Shown piece after piece: positions 39,606-48,383 of a DNA stretch of 49,490 nt. A program made the translations under genes and the position numbers. Position 1 is the first letter of the stretch, and each line of letters begins with the position of its first letter. Source of the DNA: an uncultured archaeon (lineage in GTDB: Archaea > Hadarchaeota > Hadarchaeia > Hadarchaeales > WYZ-LMO6); contig CALJER010000029.1 in the NCBI GenBank assembly GCA_938074535.1, positions 1 to 49,490 on the forward strand. The letters run 5' to 3'. The notes beneath the pieces were generated by a model. That model did not search any database. It had not been told where the DNA came from and saw only the letters and a list, made by a program, of their open reading frames with translations.

Positions 39606-40428
39606 CCTTCACCACCAGGTCTCCCACTCTTCCCCCGAGCTTCCTGGCCACCACCGGGCACTTTATCATGAGGAGGTAGAAGAGGTTGGCCCCCATCCCC
39701 TCCAGGGTCTCGTAGTTTCCCTGCCCTTTGCTTATCACCACCTCCGCCTTCCTGAGCAGCTCAGCCTGCCAGGGCGTGTACACGGTCTCGGGGTCCAGCT
39801 CTATTTCCACCACCTCCGCCAGCTCCTCCATGCCCGCGAACTCTGCGTCCTCCAGGGAGGCATCGTTGAGGAGGGGATCCTTCTTCACCACGTAGAGGAT
39901 GTGCTTGCTCCCCAGCGTTTCTATCAACACCCTGTCGAAGAGAACTTCTCCAGCGTTGTCCGCCAGGTATACCACCGTGCTGCTCTTCTCCACCGTCCTC
40001 CTCAGGTGCTCCAGGTGGTTGGGGCGGAGGTCCTTGGCCATCACCTCCGACACCGTCTTTCTCAGGTCGAAGTCCATCCCCGGCCCCACGTCTATCACGT
40101 TCCCGGCTATGGCCAGTTTCACGGCGGTGAGGAGCCTGTCGGACGACTCCTCCACCATCTTCCTGAGCTCGGGATACATCTCCCTCGCCAGGGAGTTGAA
40201 GGTCCTCTTCACCTCCCTGTAGGGGTCGGCGTTCCCCGTGATCCTCTTCACCTCCTCGTGCACCTTGAGGCAAAGGAGGGGAGGGGTGCTCTCCGGTGTG
40301 GCCCTCTCCAGAATCCCGAGGACCCCCCTGATCACCTCCCTCCTCTTTCCCTCTTCCTCCGTGGCCAGTCTGCAGGCCTCCACCGCCTGCCTCAGGAGAC
40401 AGGGAAAGCACTCCAGGTCCATCCTCAT
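39589..40428 (-). CDS. DUF89 (ARMT1-like) metal-dependent phosphatase
   Basis: The 279-residue protein begins MRMDLECFPCLLRQA, with the CxxC pair typical of archaeal DUF89 proteins. VYLADNAGEVLFD and VISKGQGNYE are the Asp/Asn metal-site motifs. The family acts as metabolite damage-control phosphatases on sugar phosphates and related compounds. It is coupled (ATGA) to the MTH1187-like gene, and precedes the NAD(P)HX epimerase fusion, another repair enzyme. Confidence 0.88.
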   Translation of the reverse strand: MRMDLECFPCLLRQAVEACRLATEEEGKRREVIRGVLGILERATPESTPPLLCLKVHEEVKRITGNADPYREVKRTFNSLAREMYPELRKMVEESSDRLLTAVKLAIAGNVIDVGPGMDFDLRKTVSEVMAKDLRPNHLEHLRRTVEKSSTVVYLADNAGEVLFDRVLIETLGSKHILYVVKKDPLLNDASLEDAEFAGMEELAEVVEIELDPETVYTPWQAELLRKAEVVISKGQGNYETLEGMGANLFYLLMIKCPVVARKLGGRVGDLVVKGERVG

Positions 40429-40736
40429 TCCCTGCCCCCCTCCAGCCTCTTCTCCACGGCCTCCACTTTCCCTTCCAGGGAGAGGGGTCGGTCCCTCCGG
40501 TCGTCCACCTTGAGGGTGGTGATAACCCTTCTGGCCCCGGCCCTCAGCACCGCCTCGTGCATCTCCTTCACCGCTTCCAGCACCTCCTCCAGCTCCCCCT
40601 CCACGAGGGTGCACATGGCCGTCACCTGGTGCTTCAGCCCCCTCCTCCTCACCACCTCCACGGCCTTGGCCACATATTCGCTGACGGAGGGGCTCCCCGT
40701 GCCCAGGGGGAGGACGGAAACCTCGGCCACTACCAT
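40425..40736 (-). CDS. MTH1187/YkoF family protein
   Basis: The 103-residue ferredoxin-like-fold protein begins VVAEVSVLPLGTGSPSVSEYV and continues with KHQVTAMCTLVEGELEEVLEA and ARRVITTLKVDDR. This pattern is that of MTH1187/UPF0045 proteins, which bind thiamine or related small molecules. It overlaps the DUF89 start by four bases and lies 43 bases after the FrhB-like gene. Confidence 0.85.
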   Translation of the reverse strand: MVVAEVSVLPLGTGSPSVSEYVAKAVEVVRRRGLKHQVTAMCTLVEGELEEVLEAVKEMHEAVLRAGARRVITTLKVDDRRDRPLSLEGKVEAVEKRLEGGRE

Positions 40737-40778
40737 GGGGTTCGCGGAAACTTTCCTCTGGGAAGGAAAAAAGGTTGC

Positions 40779-41849
40779 TCAGGAGGGAAGGGGTTTCCCC
40801 TCCGCCCTCCTCTTCTCCCGTTCCTTCTCAGCCCCCGCCCTCTTCACCCCTGCCACCTTCTTCACCCCCTCCATGCCAGGTTTGAACTCAGCCAGGGGCC
40901 TGAGCTCGGCCTTCCCGGAGCGGCGCAGGACCTCCAGGGCCTCCCTCCCCCTCTGGCTCCTGACCAGGACGGTGGACCTGCCCGGGGGCGAGCCCACCGC
41001 CCCCACGGAGAGGTCGGCCAGCTCGGAGGTGAAGTCGGTGCAGAAGAAGCAGGAGGGATTGACGCACTCGTGCAGGGCTTTCACCTCGATTTCCCTGTCC
41101 TGCCCGTCCTTCAGCCTGCAGATGAACTTCCCCTTCTTTATGTCGAACTTCACCACCTCCTCCAGGTTCACGCCCATCCTCTCCCTGAGGAACTCCCTCA
41201 GCCTCTCGTGGTTGAAGGATTCCATGCAGAAGAGGCCCACCACCAGCTCGATCTTCTCCCCCAGCCTGGGGTAGGGCAGGTCCCCCCTCTGGATTTTCCT
41301 CACCGCCCTGACCTGGCAGGGCACTCCCACCACCGCCAGCTTCCGGAGGCCTTCCATCCCTTTGAGGGGGAGGAAAAGGGGACCGCGCGTGTACTTCGTC
41401 CCGGCAGCCTCTAGGATCTCTTCCCTGGTCTTGGCGAGTCTGGCCTCTGGCCTCCAGGGTTCCTTCCCCACCCCCATCAGCAGGGCGCCGTCGATGCGGC
41501 CCTCGGACAGGAGGGAGAGAAGGAGGGAGGAAACCGCCCCACCGTCCTGGCACCTCCGCAGGACCTCCTCCTCCAGGGAGCGAACGGAGAGGGCTTCCAG
41601 GAAGCTGCCGACGGAGGGGTCGGTTTGGGCCCCCGGAGGGGGTTGGACCAGCTCCTTGGAGGTGGGAGTCTGAGGGCAGACGGAGTAGCAAACGCCGCAG
41701 GAGGTGCACTTCCCCACGATTTTGGGCTCCGCCTCGAAGCTCAGCACCCCGGGCTCGCAGGAGGCGACGCAGGCCGCGCATCCCGCGCAGAGGCCAGCCT
41801 TCACCACCTCCTTGAGCAGGTGGCCGAAGACCTTCGGCTTCGCTTCCAT
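40779..41849 (-). CDS. FrhB/FdhB-family F420-type flavoprotein with two [4Fe-4S] clusters
   Basis: The 356-residue protein has an N-terminal ferredoxin domain (Cys21, 24, 27, 31 and Cys48, 51, 54, 58). It is followed by the FrhB core with GVPCQVRAVRKIQ, GLFCMESFNHE, the VVKFDIKKGKF segment and CVNPSCFFCTDF. The family includes the F420-reducing hydrogenase and formate dehydrogenase beta subunits, FpoF and sulfite reductase partners; all bind FAD and exchange electrons with F420. No partner catalytic subunit is adjacent, so its electron donor is unknown. It heads the long minus-strand operon. Confidence 0.86.
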   Translation of the reverse strand: MEAKPKVFGHLLKEVVKAGLCAGCAACVASCEPGVLSFEAEPKIVGKCTSCGVCYSVCPQTPTSKELVQPPPGAQTDPSVGSFLEALSVRSLEEEVLRRCQDGGAVSSLLLSLLSEGRIDGALLMGVGKEPWRPEARLAKTREEILEAAGTKYTRGPLFLPLKGMEGLRKLAVVGVPCQVRAVRKIQRGDLPYPRLGEKIELVVGLFCMESFNHERLREFLRERMGVNLEEVVKFDIKKGKFICRLKDGQDREIEVKALHECVNPSCFFCTDFTSELADLSVGAVGSPPGRSTVLVRSQRGREALEVLRRSGKAELRPLAEFKPGMEGVKKVAGVKRAGAEKEREKRRAEGKPLPS

Positions 41850-41885
41850 GCGCTCACCGGATGTTACGGCTAATTGAAAAGTCAG

Positions 41886-41895
41886 GATATTTAAC
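41886..41895 (-). promoter_or_regulatory. TATA box of the FrhB-to-TtuA operon
   Basis: The minus-strand GTTAAATATC predicts a start near 41864 and a leader of about 15 bases with a GGTGAG ribosome site before the ATG at 41849. Confidence 0.55.
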
Positions 41896-41906
41896 CCTAC
41901 CGCTTC

Positions 41907-41915
41907 GCTATTTTT
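41907..41915 (+). promoter_or_regulatory. TATA-like box of the MFS transporter gene
   Basis: GCTATTTTT is centred 26 bases before the ATG at 41937, fitting a leaderless message; an AGGAGAGGTG stretch in between could also serve as a ribosome site from an earlier start. Confidence 0.4.
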
Positions 41916-41936
41916 CCCCTCAGGAGAGGTGTAGGG

Positions 41937-43295
41937 ATGCGCAGGGTCTACCTCCTGGCAACGGTGGCCGCCGCTTCCTTCCTCACACCCTTCCTGGGTG
42001 CTTCCGTCAACCTCGCCCTTCCCTCCCTTCAGGAGGAGTTTCACGCCGATACGGTCCTCCTGGGATGGGTCAACACTTCCTTCCTCCTGAGCTCCGCGGC
42101 CCTCCTCCTCCCTTTCGGCAGGCTGGCGGATCTCAGGGGCAGGAGGAGGCTTTTGGTGCTGGGGCTCCTCCTCCTCTCCCTTTCCAACCTCCTCTCCGCC
42201 GCCTCCCCCTCCCTGCCCTTCCTCCTCCTCTTCAGGGCGCTCCAGGGCGCGGGAGGGGCCATGGTGGTTTCCACCGGCTTGGCCCTACTCACCTCGGCCT
42301 TTCCGAGGGAGGAAAGGGGAACGGTGCTGGGGATAAACACCGCCGCCGTTTACCTGGGCCTCCTGCTGGGTCCCTTCCTGGGCGGCGCCCTCACCCAGGG
42401 CTTCGGCTGGAGGAGCCTCTTCCTCTTTTCCTCCCTCCTCTCCCTCTCCACCCTCCTTCTCTCCCTCAGGCTGGAAGAGGACGGGGAAAGGAGGGGAAGC
42501 TTCGATCTGCCCGGTTCGCTCTTCTACGGCCTCATGCTCGTTCTCCTCATCTACGGCCTCTCCTCCCTCCCCTCTCCCCCCGGCCTCTCCTCCTTCCTCT
42601 GCGGGGTCCTCTTCCTCCCCCTGTTCCTCCTCCTTGAGGGAAGGAGGAGGGAGCCGATGCTCAACCTCTCCCTCTTCAGGCGCAACAGGGTCTTCCTCTT
42701 CTCCAACTTGGCGGCCCTCATCAACTACAGCGCCACCTTCGCCTCGACCTTCCTCCTCAGCCTCTACCTGCAGCATCCCCGCTCCCTCTCCCCCAGCGAA
42801 GCGGGTGCGGTGCTGATGGTGCAGCCCCTTTTCCAGACCCTCTTCTCCCCCCTGGCGGGCAGATGGTCGGACAGGACGGAGCCGCAGCTGGTGGCCTCTG
42901 CCGGAATGGCCCTCACCTCCGCGGGGCTCCTCTCCCTGGCCCTCCTGGGGGAGATGACCCCCCTGGTGCAGGTGGTGCTCAGCCTCTCGCTTCTCGGGCT
43001 GGGCTTTGCCCTCTTCTCCTCACCCAACACCAACGCGGTGATGAGCTCCGTGGGGGAGGAGTTCTACGGCCTGGCCTCCGCCGCGCTTGGGACGATGAGG
43101 CAGGTGGGCCAGACCACCAGCATGGGGATAGCCACCATGCTCCTCTCCCTCCACCTTGGAAGGACCAGGCTGGAGCCGGAGGTCTATCCACCCTTCATGG
43201 AAACCATGAGGGCTCTCTTCCTCCTCTTCGCCTCCCTCTGCTTCTTCGGCATCTTCTTTTCCCTGGCAAGGGGAAAAGTGCACGGCAGGAAAACT
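41937..43295 (+). CDS. MFS multidrug-type transporter (conserved part; frame remains open to 44474)
   Basis: The first 453 residues form a typical 14-helix-type major facilitator: GRLADLRGRRR between helices 2 and 3, RALQGAGGAM (motif C region), and PLAGRWSDR in the second half. EmrB/QacA-like drug or metabolite exporters are closest by pattern. After about LARGKVHGRKT the protein should end, yet no stop follows until 44474. The remaining 390 residues are codon-aligned antisense of the RFAP synthase and Mtd genes and look unstructured. A small frameshift near 43270-43300, which would reach a stop at 43342, or a truly long tail are both possible. Confidence 0.82.
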
Positions 43296-44234
43296 TCAGC
43301 GCACCAGGAACCTCGCGCCCCTGTTGTCCGCCCCCGAGGTGAAGACTTCCCCCCCGCCCCTCCTCCGCAGGAACCTCCTCACCTTTTCCTCCAGGGTCCT
43401 GGCCCCTCTCTCATCCCCCACCAGCCCGTAGACGGCCGGTCCCCAGGAGCTCTGTCCCCCCCCTTCCGCCCCCTCCTCCAGCATGAACTCCACCGTCTCC
43501 TCGAGCAGGGGGCTCCCGAAGATTCCGCCCTGCACCTCCCTGAAGTAGCCTCCCACCGCCCTCTGGAGCTCGGTGAGGGAGGAGCCGAAGGCCTGGAGGT
43601 CACGCTCCACCAAACCCGGGAGCATCTTCATGAGGACGAGCCTGCAGACCCTCCCCACCTCCTCCGGGGAAGGGGAGACCCTCCGGAAGGCCCTTCTCTC
43701 CTCCCTCTCGTCCAGCCCCCTCAGCGGAGGCAGGGCCACCACGAACCTCCACTCCTCCGGGAAGGGGGAGTGAAAGAGAAGGGGGAAAAAACCGTCCTTC
43801 TTCCTCCCTCCCTCCACCACGAAACCGCCCAGCCGGAAAAGGTGGGTCCCCACCCCCGAGAACCATCCCCTGCCCAGCAGCCTGCTCACCTCCTCCACGG
43901 AGAGCCTGGCCCCCAGCACCTTCGCCACTCCCATCCCCACCGCCAGGGAGAGCTGGGTGGTGGAGCCCAATCCCACGTGCTCGGGTATGCTCTCCAGCAC
44001 CCTGATCCTCGCCCCCTTTCCGCCGAGCCTCTGGAGGAGCACGGCGGCCTTCCTCTCGGCGAGCTCGGAGGAGGGTCCGGAGACCTCCAGGGAGGGATGG
44101 GGGGAAACCCTTACCCTCACCCTCGGCTTCAAGAGGGCCACCCCCAGGCCCCCGTGGATTCTCCCCTCCCTCCCGGAGGGGTCCAGAAGCCCCAGGTGCA
44201 GCCTGGAGGGCGAGCTTACCAGAACTTCTCTCAA
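43296..44234 (-). CDS. beta-ribofuranosylaminobenzene 5'-phosphate synthase (GHMP family)
   Basis: The 312-residue GHMP-fold protein begins with SPSRLHLGLLDPSGREGRIHGGLGVAL, the characteristic beginning of beta-RFAP synthases. GLGSTTQLSLAVG is the ATP-loop equivalent. The enzyme joins p-hydroxybenzoate or p-aminobenzoate and PRPP in the first committed step of tetrahydromethanopterin synthesis. Its start, TTG at 44234, comes six bases after the mtd stop, so the cofactor-making enzyme is co-transcribed with a cofactor-using one. Confidence 0.87.
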   Translation of the reverse strand: MREVLVSSPSRLHLGLLDPSGREGRIHGGLGVALLKPRVRVRVSPHPSLEVSGPSSELAERKAAVLLQRLGGKGARIRVLESIPEHVGLGSTTQLSLAVGMGVAKVLGARLSVEEVSRLLGRGWFSGVGTHLFRLGGFVVEGGRKKDGFFPLLFHSPFPEEWRFVVALPPLRGLDEREERRAFRRVSPSPEEVGRVCRLVLMKMLPGLVERDLQAFGSSLTELQRAVGGYFREVQGGIFGSPLLEETVEFMLEEGAEGGGQSSWGPAVYGLVGDERGARTLEEKVRRFLRRRGGGEVFTSGADNRGARFLVR

Positions 44235-44239
44235 GGCCC

Positions 44240-45073
44240 TCAGCTTGGTTTCTCCATCAGTTTCCTCTTGGAGAGAAGCCTGCCGTCGTCGGCGTGCGGT
44301 TTTCTGAGGAGGGAATCGGAGGATTTCTCCAGCTCCCTGGCTTCGCCGGCCAGCCTCGCCGCCGCCTCCATCAGCTCGTGGGAGGAGGCCACCGTGGGCA
44401 CGTATTCCTTCATCTCCTTCATCTTGAAGCATCCCTCCACGGAGACTTCAGCCACCTTCTTGGCCATCTCGTAGGCGGCCATGGCCTTGGCCAGCGCGTA
44501 GGGATTCTGAAAGCCCGCTCCCTCCACCGCCTTCTGCCTGGTGATCACCACCCTGGGCAGGTAGGGGGAGCCCTTCTTCACACCCTCTATGACCTTATCC
44601 ACCTCCTCGCAGACCACGTTGAAGGCGCCCGTGGCGGCGAGCACCTTTATCACGTTGGCGTTGAAGAGGGCCATCTCGGCGGGATCCAGGAACTCCCTCC
44701 TGGCCCCGATCATGGCATCCGCCTCTATGAGGAGGTATCCCATTCCCTCCTTCTCCAGGTCGGGCACCGCCTTCTTTCCGGGTGCGTCGCCCACCACCAC
44801 CACGGGTTTCCCCGCCCCGGCCACCACCCTCCTGGCGGAGGTGGGCCCCGGCAGAGCGGGGTTGGGGCTCACTATCAGCACGAGGTCGGGGTTGAACTCC
44901 AAGATCTTCTGGGCGCACTCCCTGCACTCCTCCTCCCGCATCTTCGGTCCCGAACCCACCACCCTGAAGTCCACGTCCTCCCTCTCCGCCCTTTCGTCGA
45001 GGAGGAGGTCGATCATGGTGGAGGTCCCTATGTTTCCAACCTTCACCACCCCTATCCTCACGCCGGGAGGCAT
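44240..45073 (-). CDS. mtd: F420-dependent methylene-tetrahydromethanopterin dehydrogenase
   Basis: The 277-residue protein starts MPPGVRIGVVKVGNIGTSTM, matching Mtd exactly in its N-terminal strand and loop. VSPNPALPGPTSARR, VVVGDAPGKKA, ADAMIGARREFLDPAEMALFNANV and GFQNPYALAKAMAAYEMAKKV are family motifs. It interconverts methenyl- and methylene-tetrahydromethanopterin with F420. The frame extends to 45151, but the shared TATA box fixes the ATG at 45073 as a leaderless start. Confidence 0.95.
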   Translation of the reverse strand: MPPGVRIGVVKVGNIGTSTMIDLLLDERAEREDVDFRVVGSGPKMREEECRECAQKILEFNPDLVLIVSPNPALPGPTSARRVVAGAGKPVVVVGDAPGKKAVPDLEKEGMGYLLIEADAMIGARREFLDPAEMALFNANVIKVLAATGAFNVVCEEVDKVIEGVKKGSPYLPRVVITRQKAVEGAGFQNPYALAKAMAAYEMAKKVAEVSVEGCFKMKEMKEYVPTVASSHELMEAAARLAGEARELEKSSDSLLRKPHADDGRLLSKRKLMEKPS

Positions 45074-45096
45074 CGGGGGGAATGGGGTGGGAAAAC

Positions 45097-45104
45097 ATTT
45101 AAAT
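45097..45104. promoter_or_regulatory. palindromic TATA box shared by divergent mtd and fwd operons
   Basis: ATTTAAAT reads the same on both strands. Its centre lies 27 bases from the mtd ATG (45073) and 31 from the fwdD TTG (45132). It is the only AT-rich element in the gap, so one box probably drives both directions. Confidence 0.55.
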
Positions 45105-45131
45105 TTTTGGGGGAGGAGAAAGAGGGTTCCC

Positions 45132-45524
45132 TTGGAAGTCATCCTGAACACAGGCAGGACGGTGGATCAGGGCGTGAGCATGGAGAGGGGAAAGACCTCT
45201 CCCGAATATTTCGAGAAGGTGGCCGTGGCCTTCCTCCACCCCGAGGATGCGGGGGCCGTGGGAGTGGGGGAGGGGCAGGCGGTGAGGGTGACCACGGAGT
45301 TCGGCTCGGTGGTGGTGAGGTGCCTGCTTGGAAACACGGAAAGGGGCACGATCTTCATACCCATGGGCCCCTGGGCCAACTCCCTGACCAGCCCCCTTAC
45401 GGAGGGAACGGGCATGCCCTCCCTCAAGGGTTTGAAGGCCAAAATCGCCGGCGCCCCGGGGGAGAAGCCCACCCCCCTGGAGGAGCTGGTGAAAAGATGG
45501 AGGGGTGAGGTTGGCTCTGCTTAA
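45132..45524 (+). CDS. fwdD: formylmethanofuran dehydrogenase subunit D
   Basis: The 130-residue protein is a molybdopterin-dinucleotide-binding beta-barrel domain like the C-terminus of formate dehydrogenases. VILNTGRTVDQGVSMERGK, YFEKVAVAFLHPEDA, VTTEFGSVVVR and FIPMGPWANSLTSPLTEGTG are FwdD motifs. The TTG start fits the shared TATA box. It overlaps fwdB by 20 bases and supplies part of the tungsto/molybdopterin site. Confidence 0.93.
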   Translation: MEVILNTGRTVDQGVSMERGKTSPEYFEKVAVAFLHPEDAGAVGVGEGQAVRVTTEFGSVVVRCLLGNTERGTIFIPMGPWANSLTSPLTEGTGMPSLKGLKAKIAGAPGEKPTPLEELVKRWRGEVGSA

Positions 45525-46770
45525 GGGAGTGGTGTGTCCCTTCTGCGGCTGTCTGTGCGATGACCTGGAGGTGGAGGTGCAGGATGGGAAGATCCTCTCC
45601 ACCAGGAATGCCTGCCCGGTCTCCAGGTCGAAGTTCCTCTCCCACGCGGAGGACAGGGCCAGGCCCACGGTGGGGGGCAGAGAGGTGGGGATGGAGGAGG
45701 CCGTGGAGGAGGCCGCCCGTATCCTCAGGGAGGCCGACTTCCCCCTCATCTACGGTCTGAGCTCCACCGAGTCCGATGCCCAGAGGCTGGCCGTCAGGCT
45801 GGCCGAGCTTACGGGCGCCAGCCTGGACAACACCTCCTCCACCTGCCACGGGCCCACCGTGCTGGCGGCGCAGGAGTGCGGGGCGGTGAAGTGCACGCTG
45901 GGCGAGGTGAAGAACAGGGCGGACCTGGTGGTTTTCTGGGGCTGCAATCCGGCGGAGGCGCACATCCGCCACCCCGTTAGGTACTCCCTCACCCCGGCGG
46001 GGATGTACAGGCAGGGCAAGAAGGAGAGGTTCTCGGTGCATGTGGACGTGAGGGAGACCAGGACCTCGAAGATGGTGAACCAGTTCATCAAGGTGGAGGA
46101 GGGGAAGGATTATGAACTCCTCTCCGCCCTCAGGGCGGCCCTGAGGGGTTACGAGGTGAAGGAGGCGGCAGGGGTACCGGGGGAGAAGGTGAAGGAGCTG
46201 GCGGAGCGGATGAAAGGCTGCAAGTTCGGCATCATCTTCTTCGGGATGGGTCTCACGATGTCCAAAGGGAAGAACCTGAACATCGACGCCGCCCTCAGGC
46301 TGGTGAGGGATTTGAACGACTACACGAAGTTCCTGATCATGCCCATGAGGGGGCACTTCAACGTGAGCGGGGCCAACGAGGTGCTCACTTGGCTCACCGG
46401 CTACCCCTTTGCCGTCAACTTCAGCAGGGGTTATCCCGTGTACAACCCGGGGGAATTCTCGGCGGTCGACCTCCTCTACAGGGGGGAATGCGACGCCGCC
46501 CTCATCCTGGCCTCCGATCCCGCAGCCCACTTCCCCGCCAGGTCCGTCCGCCACCTGGCCTCCATCCCCACCATCGTGATAGACCCCAAGGTGAGCCTGA
46601 CCACCAAACTCGCGCGCGTGGTGATACCCTCGGCCATAGCGGGCATAGAATGTGATGGAACCGCCTACAGGATGGATGGCGTTCCCCTCAGGCTGAAGAA
46701 GATCGTGGAGTCCCCCTATCTCCCCGACAGGGAGATCCTGGGGAGGATCATCGAGAGGGTGGGAGCATGA
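45505..46770 (+). CDS. fwdB: formylmethanofuran dehydrogenase subunit B (cysteine form)
   Basis: The 421-residue catalytic subunit reduces CO2 to formate at a tungsten or molybdenum pterin. The N-terminal CPFCGCLCDD with Cys37 holds a [4Fe-4S] cluster. The metal-ligating residue in STCHGPTVLAAQ is Cys114, so this is not a selenocysteine enzyme. GCNPAEAHIRHPVRY and MRGHFNVSGANEVLTW also match. It starts at a GTG inside the fwdD end and its stop overlaps fwdA (ATGA). Confidence 0.95.
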   Translation: MRLALLKGVVCPFCGCLCDDLEVEVQDGKILSTRNACPVSRSKFLSHAEDRARPTVGGREVGMEEAVEEAARILREADFPLIYGLSSTESDAQRLAVRLAELTGASLDNTSSTCHGPTVLAAQECGAVKCTLGEVKNRADLVVFWGCNPAEAHIRHPVRYSLTPAGMYRQGKKERFSVHVDVRETRTSKMVNQFIKVEEGKDYELLSALRAALRGYEVKEAAGVPGEKVKELAERMKGCKFGIIFFGMGLTMSKGKNLNIDAALRLVRDLNDYTKFLIMPMRGHFNVSGANEVLTWLTGYPFAVNFSRGYPVYNPGEFSAVDLLYRGECDAALILASDPAAHFPARSVRHLASIPTIVIDPKVSLTTKLARVVIPSAIAGIECDGTAYRMDGVPLRLKKIVESPYLPDREILGRIIERVGA

Positions 46771-48383
46771 TCATAAAGAACGGAACCGTCTACGACCCCC
46801 TCAACGGGATCAAGGGGGAGAAAATGGACCTCTTCATAGAGGGCGGCAGAATCGTGGAGGAGGCGAAGGGGGAGGTCATAGATGCTTCTGGCCTGCTGGT
46901 CCTTCCAGGCGGGGTCGACCTCCACAGCCACATAGCGGGTTCCAAGGTGAATCTGGGGAGGCTGATGAGGCCTGAGGACCACAGGAAGGATCCCGTGCCC
47001 GCGACGGAGGTGACCAGGAGCGGCACGGGGTACACGGTGCCCACCACCTACGTCACGGGTTACCGGTATGCGACGATGGGCTACACCACCGTGATGGAGG
47101 CCGCCATGCCGCCCCTCACCGCCAGGCACGTCCACGAGGAGCTGTGCGACATACCCATGGTGGACAAGGGGGCCTTCACCCTCATGGGAAACAACCACTT
47201 CGTGATGAAGTACATAGCGGAGGGGAACTGGGAGAAGCTCAGGAACTACGTGGGCTGGCTGCTGAAGGCCACGAAGGGCTACGCCATCAAGCTGGTGAAC
47301 CCGGGGGGGGTGGAGAACTGGAAGTGGGGAAAGAACGTGGAGGGACTGGACGACAAGGTGGAAAACTACGGGGTGACCCCCAGGGAGATCATAAAGGGTT
47401 TGAGCAGGGCGAACGAGGAGCTGGGTCTCCCCCACCCCATCCACGTTCACTGCAACAAGCTGGGGACCCCAGGGAAGTTCGGGATCGTGGTGGAGACGGT
47501 GGAGACGGTGGTGGCGCAGGGCGGCAGGATCCACATCACCCACGTTCAGTTCAACTCCTACGGAGGAGAGGACTGGGCCACCCTCTCCTCCGCCGCACCG
47601 GAGGTGGCGAAGGCCATCAACCGCTCACCGGGAGCCACCTGCGATCTGGGGCAGGTGATTTTCGGGGAGGCCACCACCATGACCGGGGACGGTCCCTGGC
47701 AGCACAGGCTCTTCAAGCTCACGGGGAACAAGTGGTACAACTCCGACGTGGAGCTGGAAGTGGGTGCGGGGATCGTGCCCTACACCTTCAAGCCCAAGTC
47801 CCTGGTGAACGCCGTCCAGTGGACCATAGGCCTGGAGGTGGCCCTGCTGGTGGAGGATCCTTGGAAGGTGGTGCTGACCACCGACCACCCCAATGCCGGA
47901 CCTTTCTACTACTATCCCAGGGTGATCGAATGGCTGATGAGCAGGAAGGCCAGGGAGAAAACCCTTTCGGAGGTACACAAGGCGGCTTCTTCCCGCTCCA
48001 CCCTGCCGAGCCTGGAAAGGGAGTACTCCCTTTATGAGATAGCCGTGATCACCAGGGCCGGTCCCGCCAGGCTCCTGGGGCTCAGGAGAAAGGGGCACCT
48101 GGGGGTGGGGGCGGATGCGGACGTGGCCATCTACGAGTTCAGGGAGGATGATGTGGAGGGTTCCTTCTCCAGGGCCAAGTACGTGATCAAGGACGGTGAG
48201 ATCGTGGTGAAGGACGGGAGGGTGGTGAGGGAGCACTGGGGAAGGACGCTCTGGGTGAGCCCGCCCGGAGAGCTCCCGGAGGACGCCAAGGCGGACTTCG
48301 AAAAGTACTACACCGTTTCGCTGGAGAACTACCCGGTGGAGCCTGAGTACCTCCCCAAGAGCGAGGTGATACCGTGCGGGTGA
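46767..48383 (+). CDS. fwdA: formylmethanofuran dehydrogenase subunit A
   Basis: The 538-residue amidohydrolase-fold subunit condenses formate with methanofuran at a binuclear metal site. The ligands are visible: His53 and His55 (DLHSH), Lys175 (YAIKLVNPGG, the carboxylated lysine in known structures), a His in IHVHCN (226/228), His256/259 (RIHITHV) and Asp373 (LTTDHPN). RSGTGYTVPTTYVTGYRY is a FwdA-specific stretch. Full length and intact. Confidence 0.96.
   Translation: MIIKNGTVYDPLNGIKGEKMDLFIEGGRIVEEAKGEVIDASGLLVLPGGVDLHSHIAGSKVNLGRLMRPEDHRKDPVPATEVTRSGTGYTVPTTYVTGYRYATMGYTTVMEAAMPPLTARHVHEELCDIPMVDKGAFTLMGNNHFVMKYIAEGNWEKLRNYVGWLLKATKGYAIKLVNPGGVENWKWGKNVEGLDDKVENYGVTPREIIKGLSRANEELGLPHPIHVHCNKLGTPGKFGIVVETVETVVAQGGRIHITHVQFNSYGGEDWATLSSAAPEVAKAINRSPGATCDLGQVIFGEATTMTGDGPWQHRLFKLTGNKWYNSDVELEVGAGIVPYTFKPKSLVNAVQWTIGLEVALLVEDPWKVVLTTDHPNAGPFYYYPRVIEWLMSRKAREKTLSEVHKAASSRSTLPSLEREYSLYEIAVITRAGPARLLGLRRKGHLGVGADADVAIYEFREDDVEGSFSRAKYVIKDGEIVVKDGRVVREHWGRTLWVSPPGELPEDAKADFEKYYTVSLENYPVEPEYLPKSEVIPCG

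Noticed and set aside
39424-41274. Long plus-strand open frame (616 codons) opposite the YjeF, DUF89 and FrhB-like genes
   Set aside because: It covers three genes with clear family motifs on the other strand and shows only Ser/Pro/His-rich shadow sequence.
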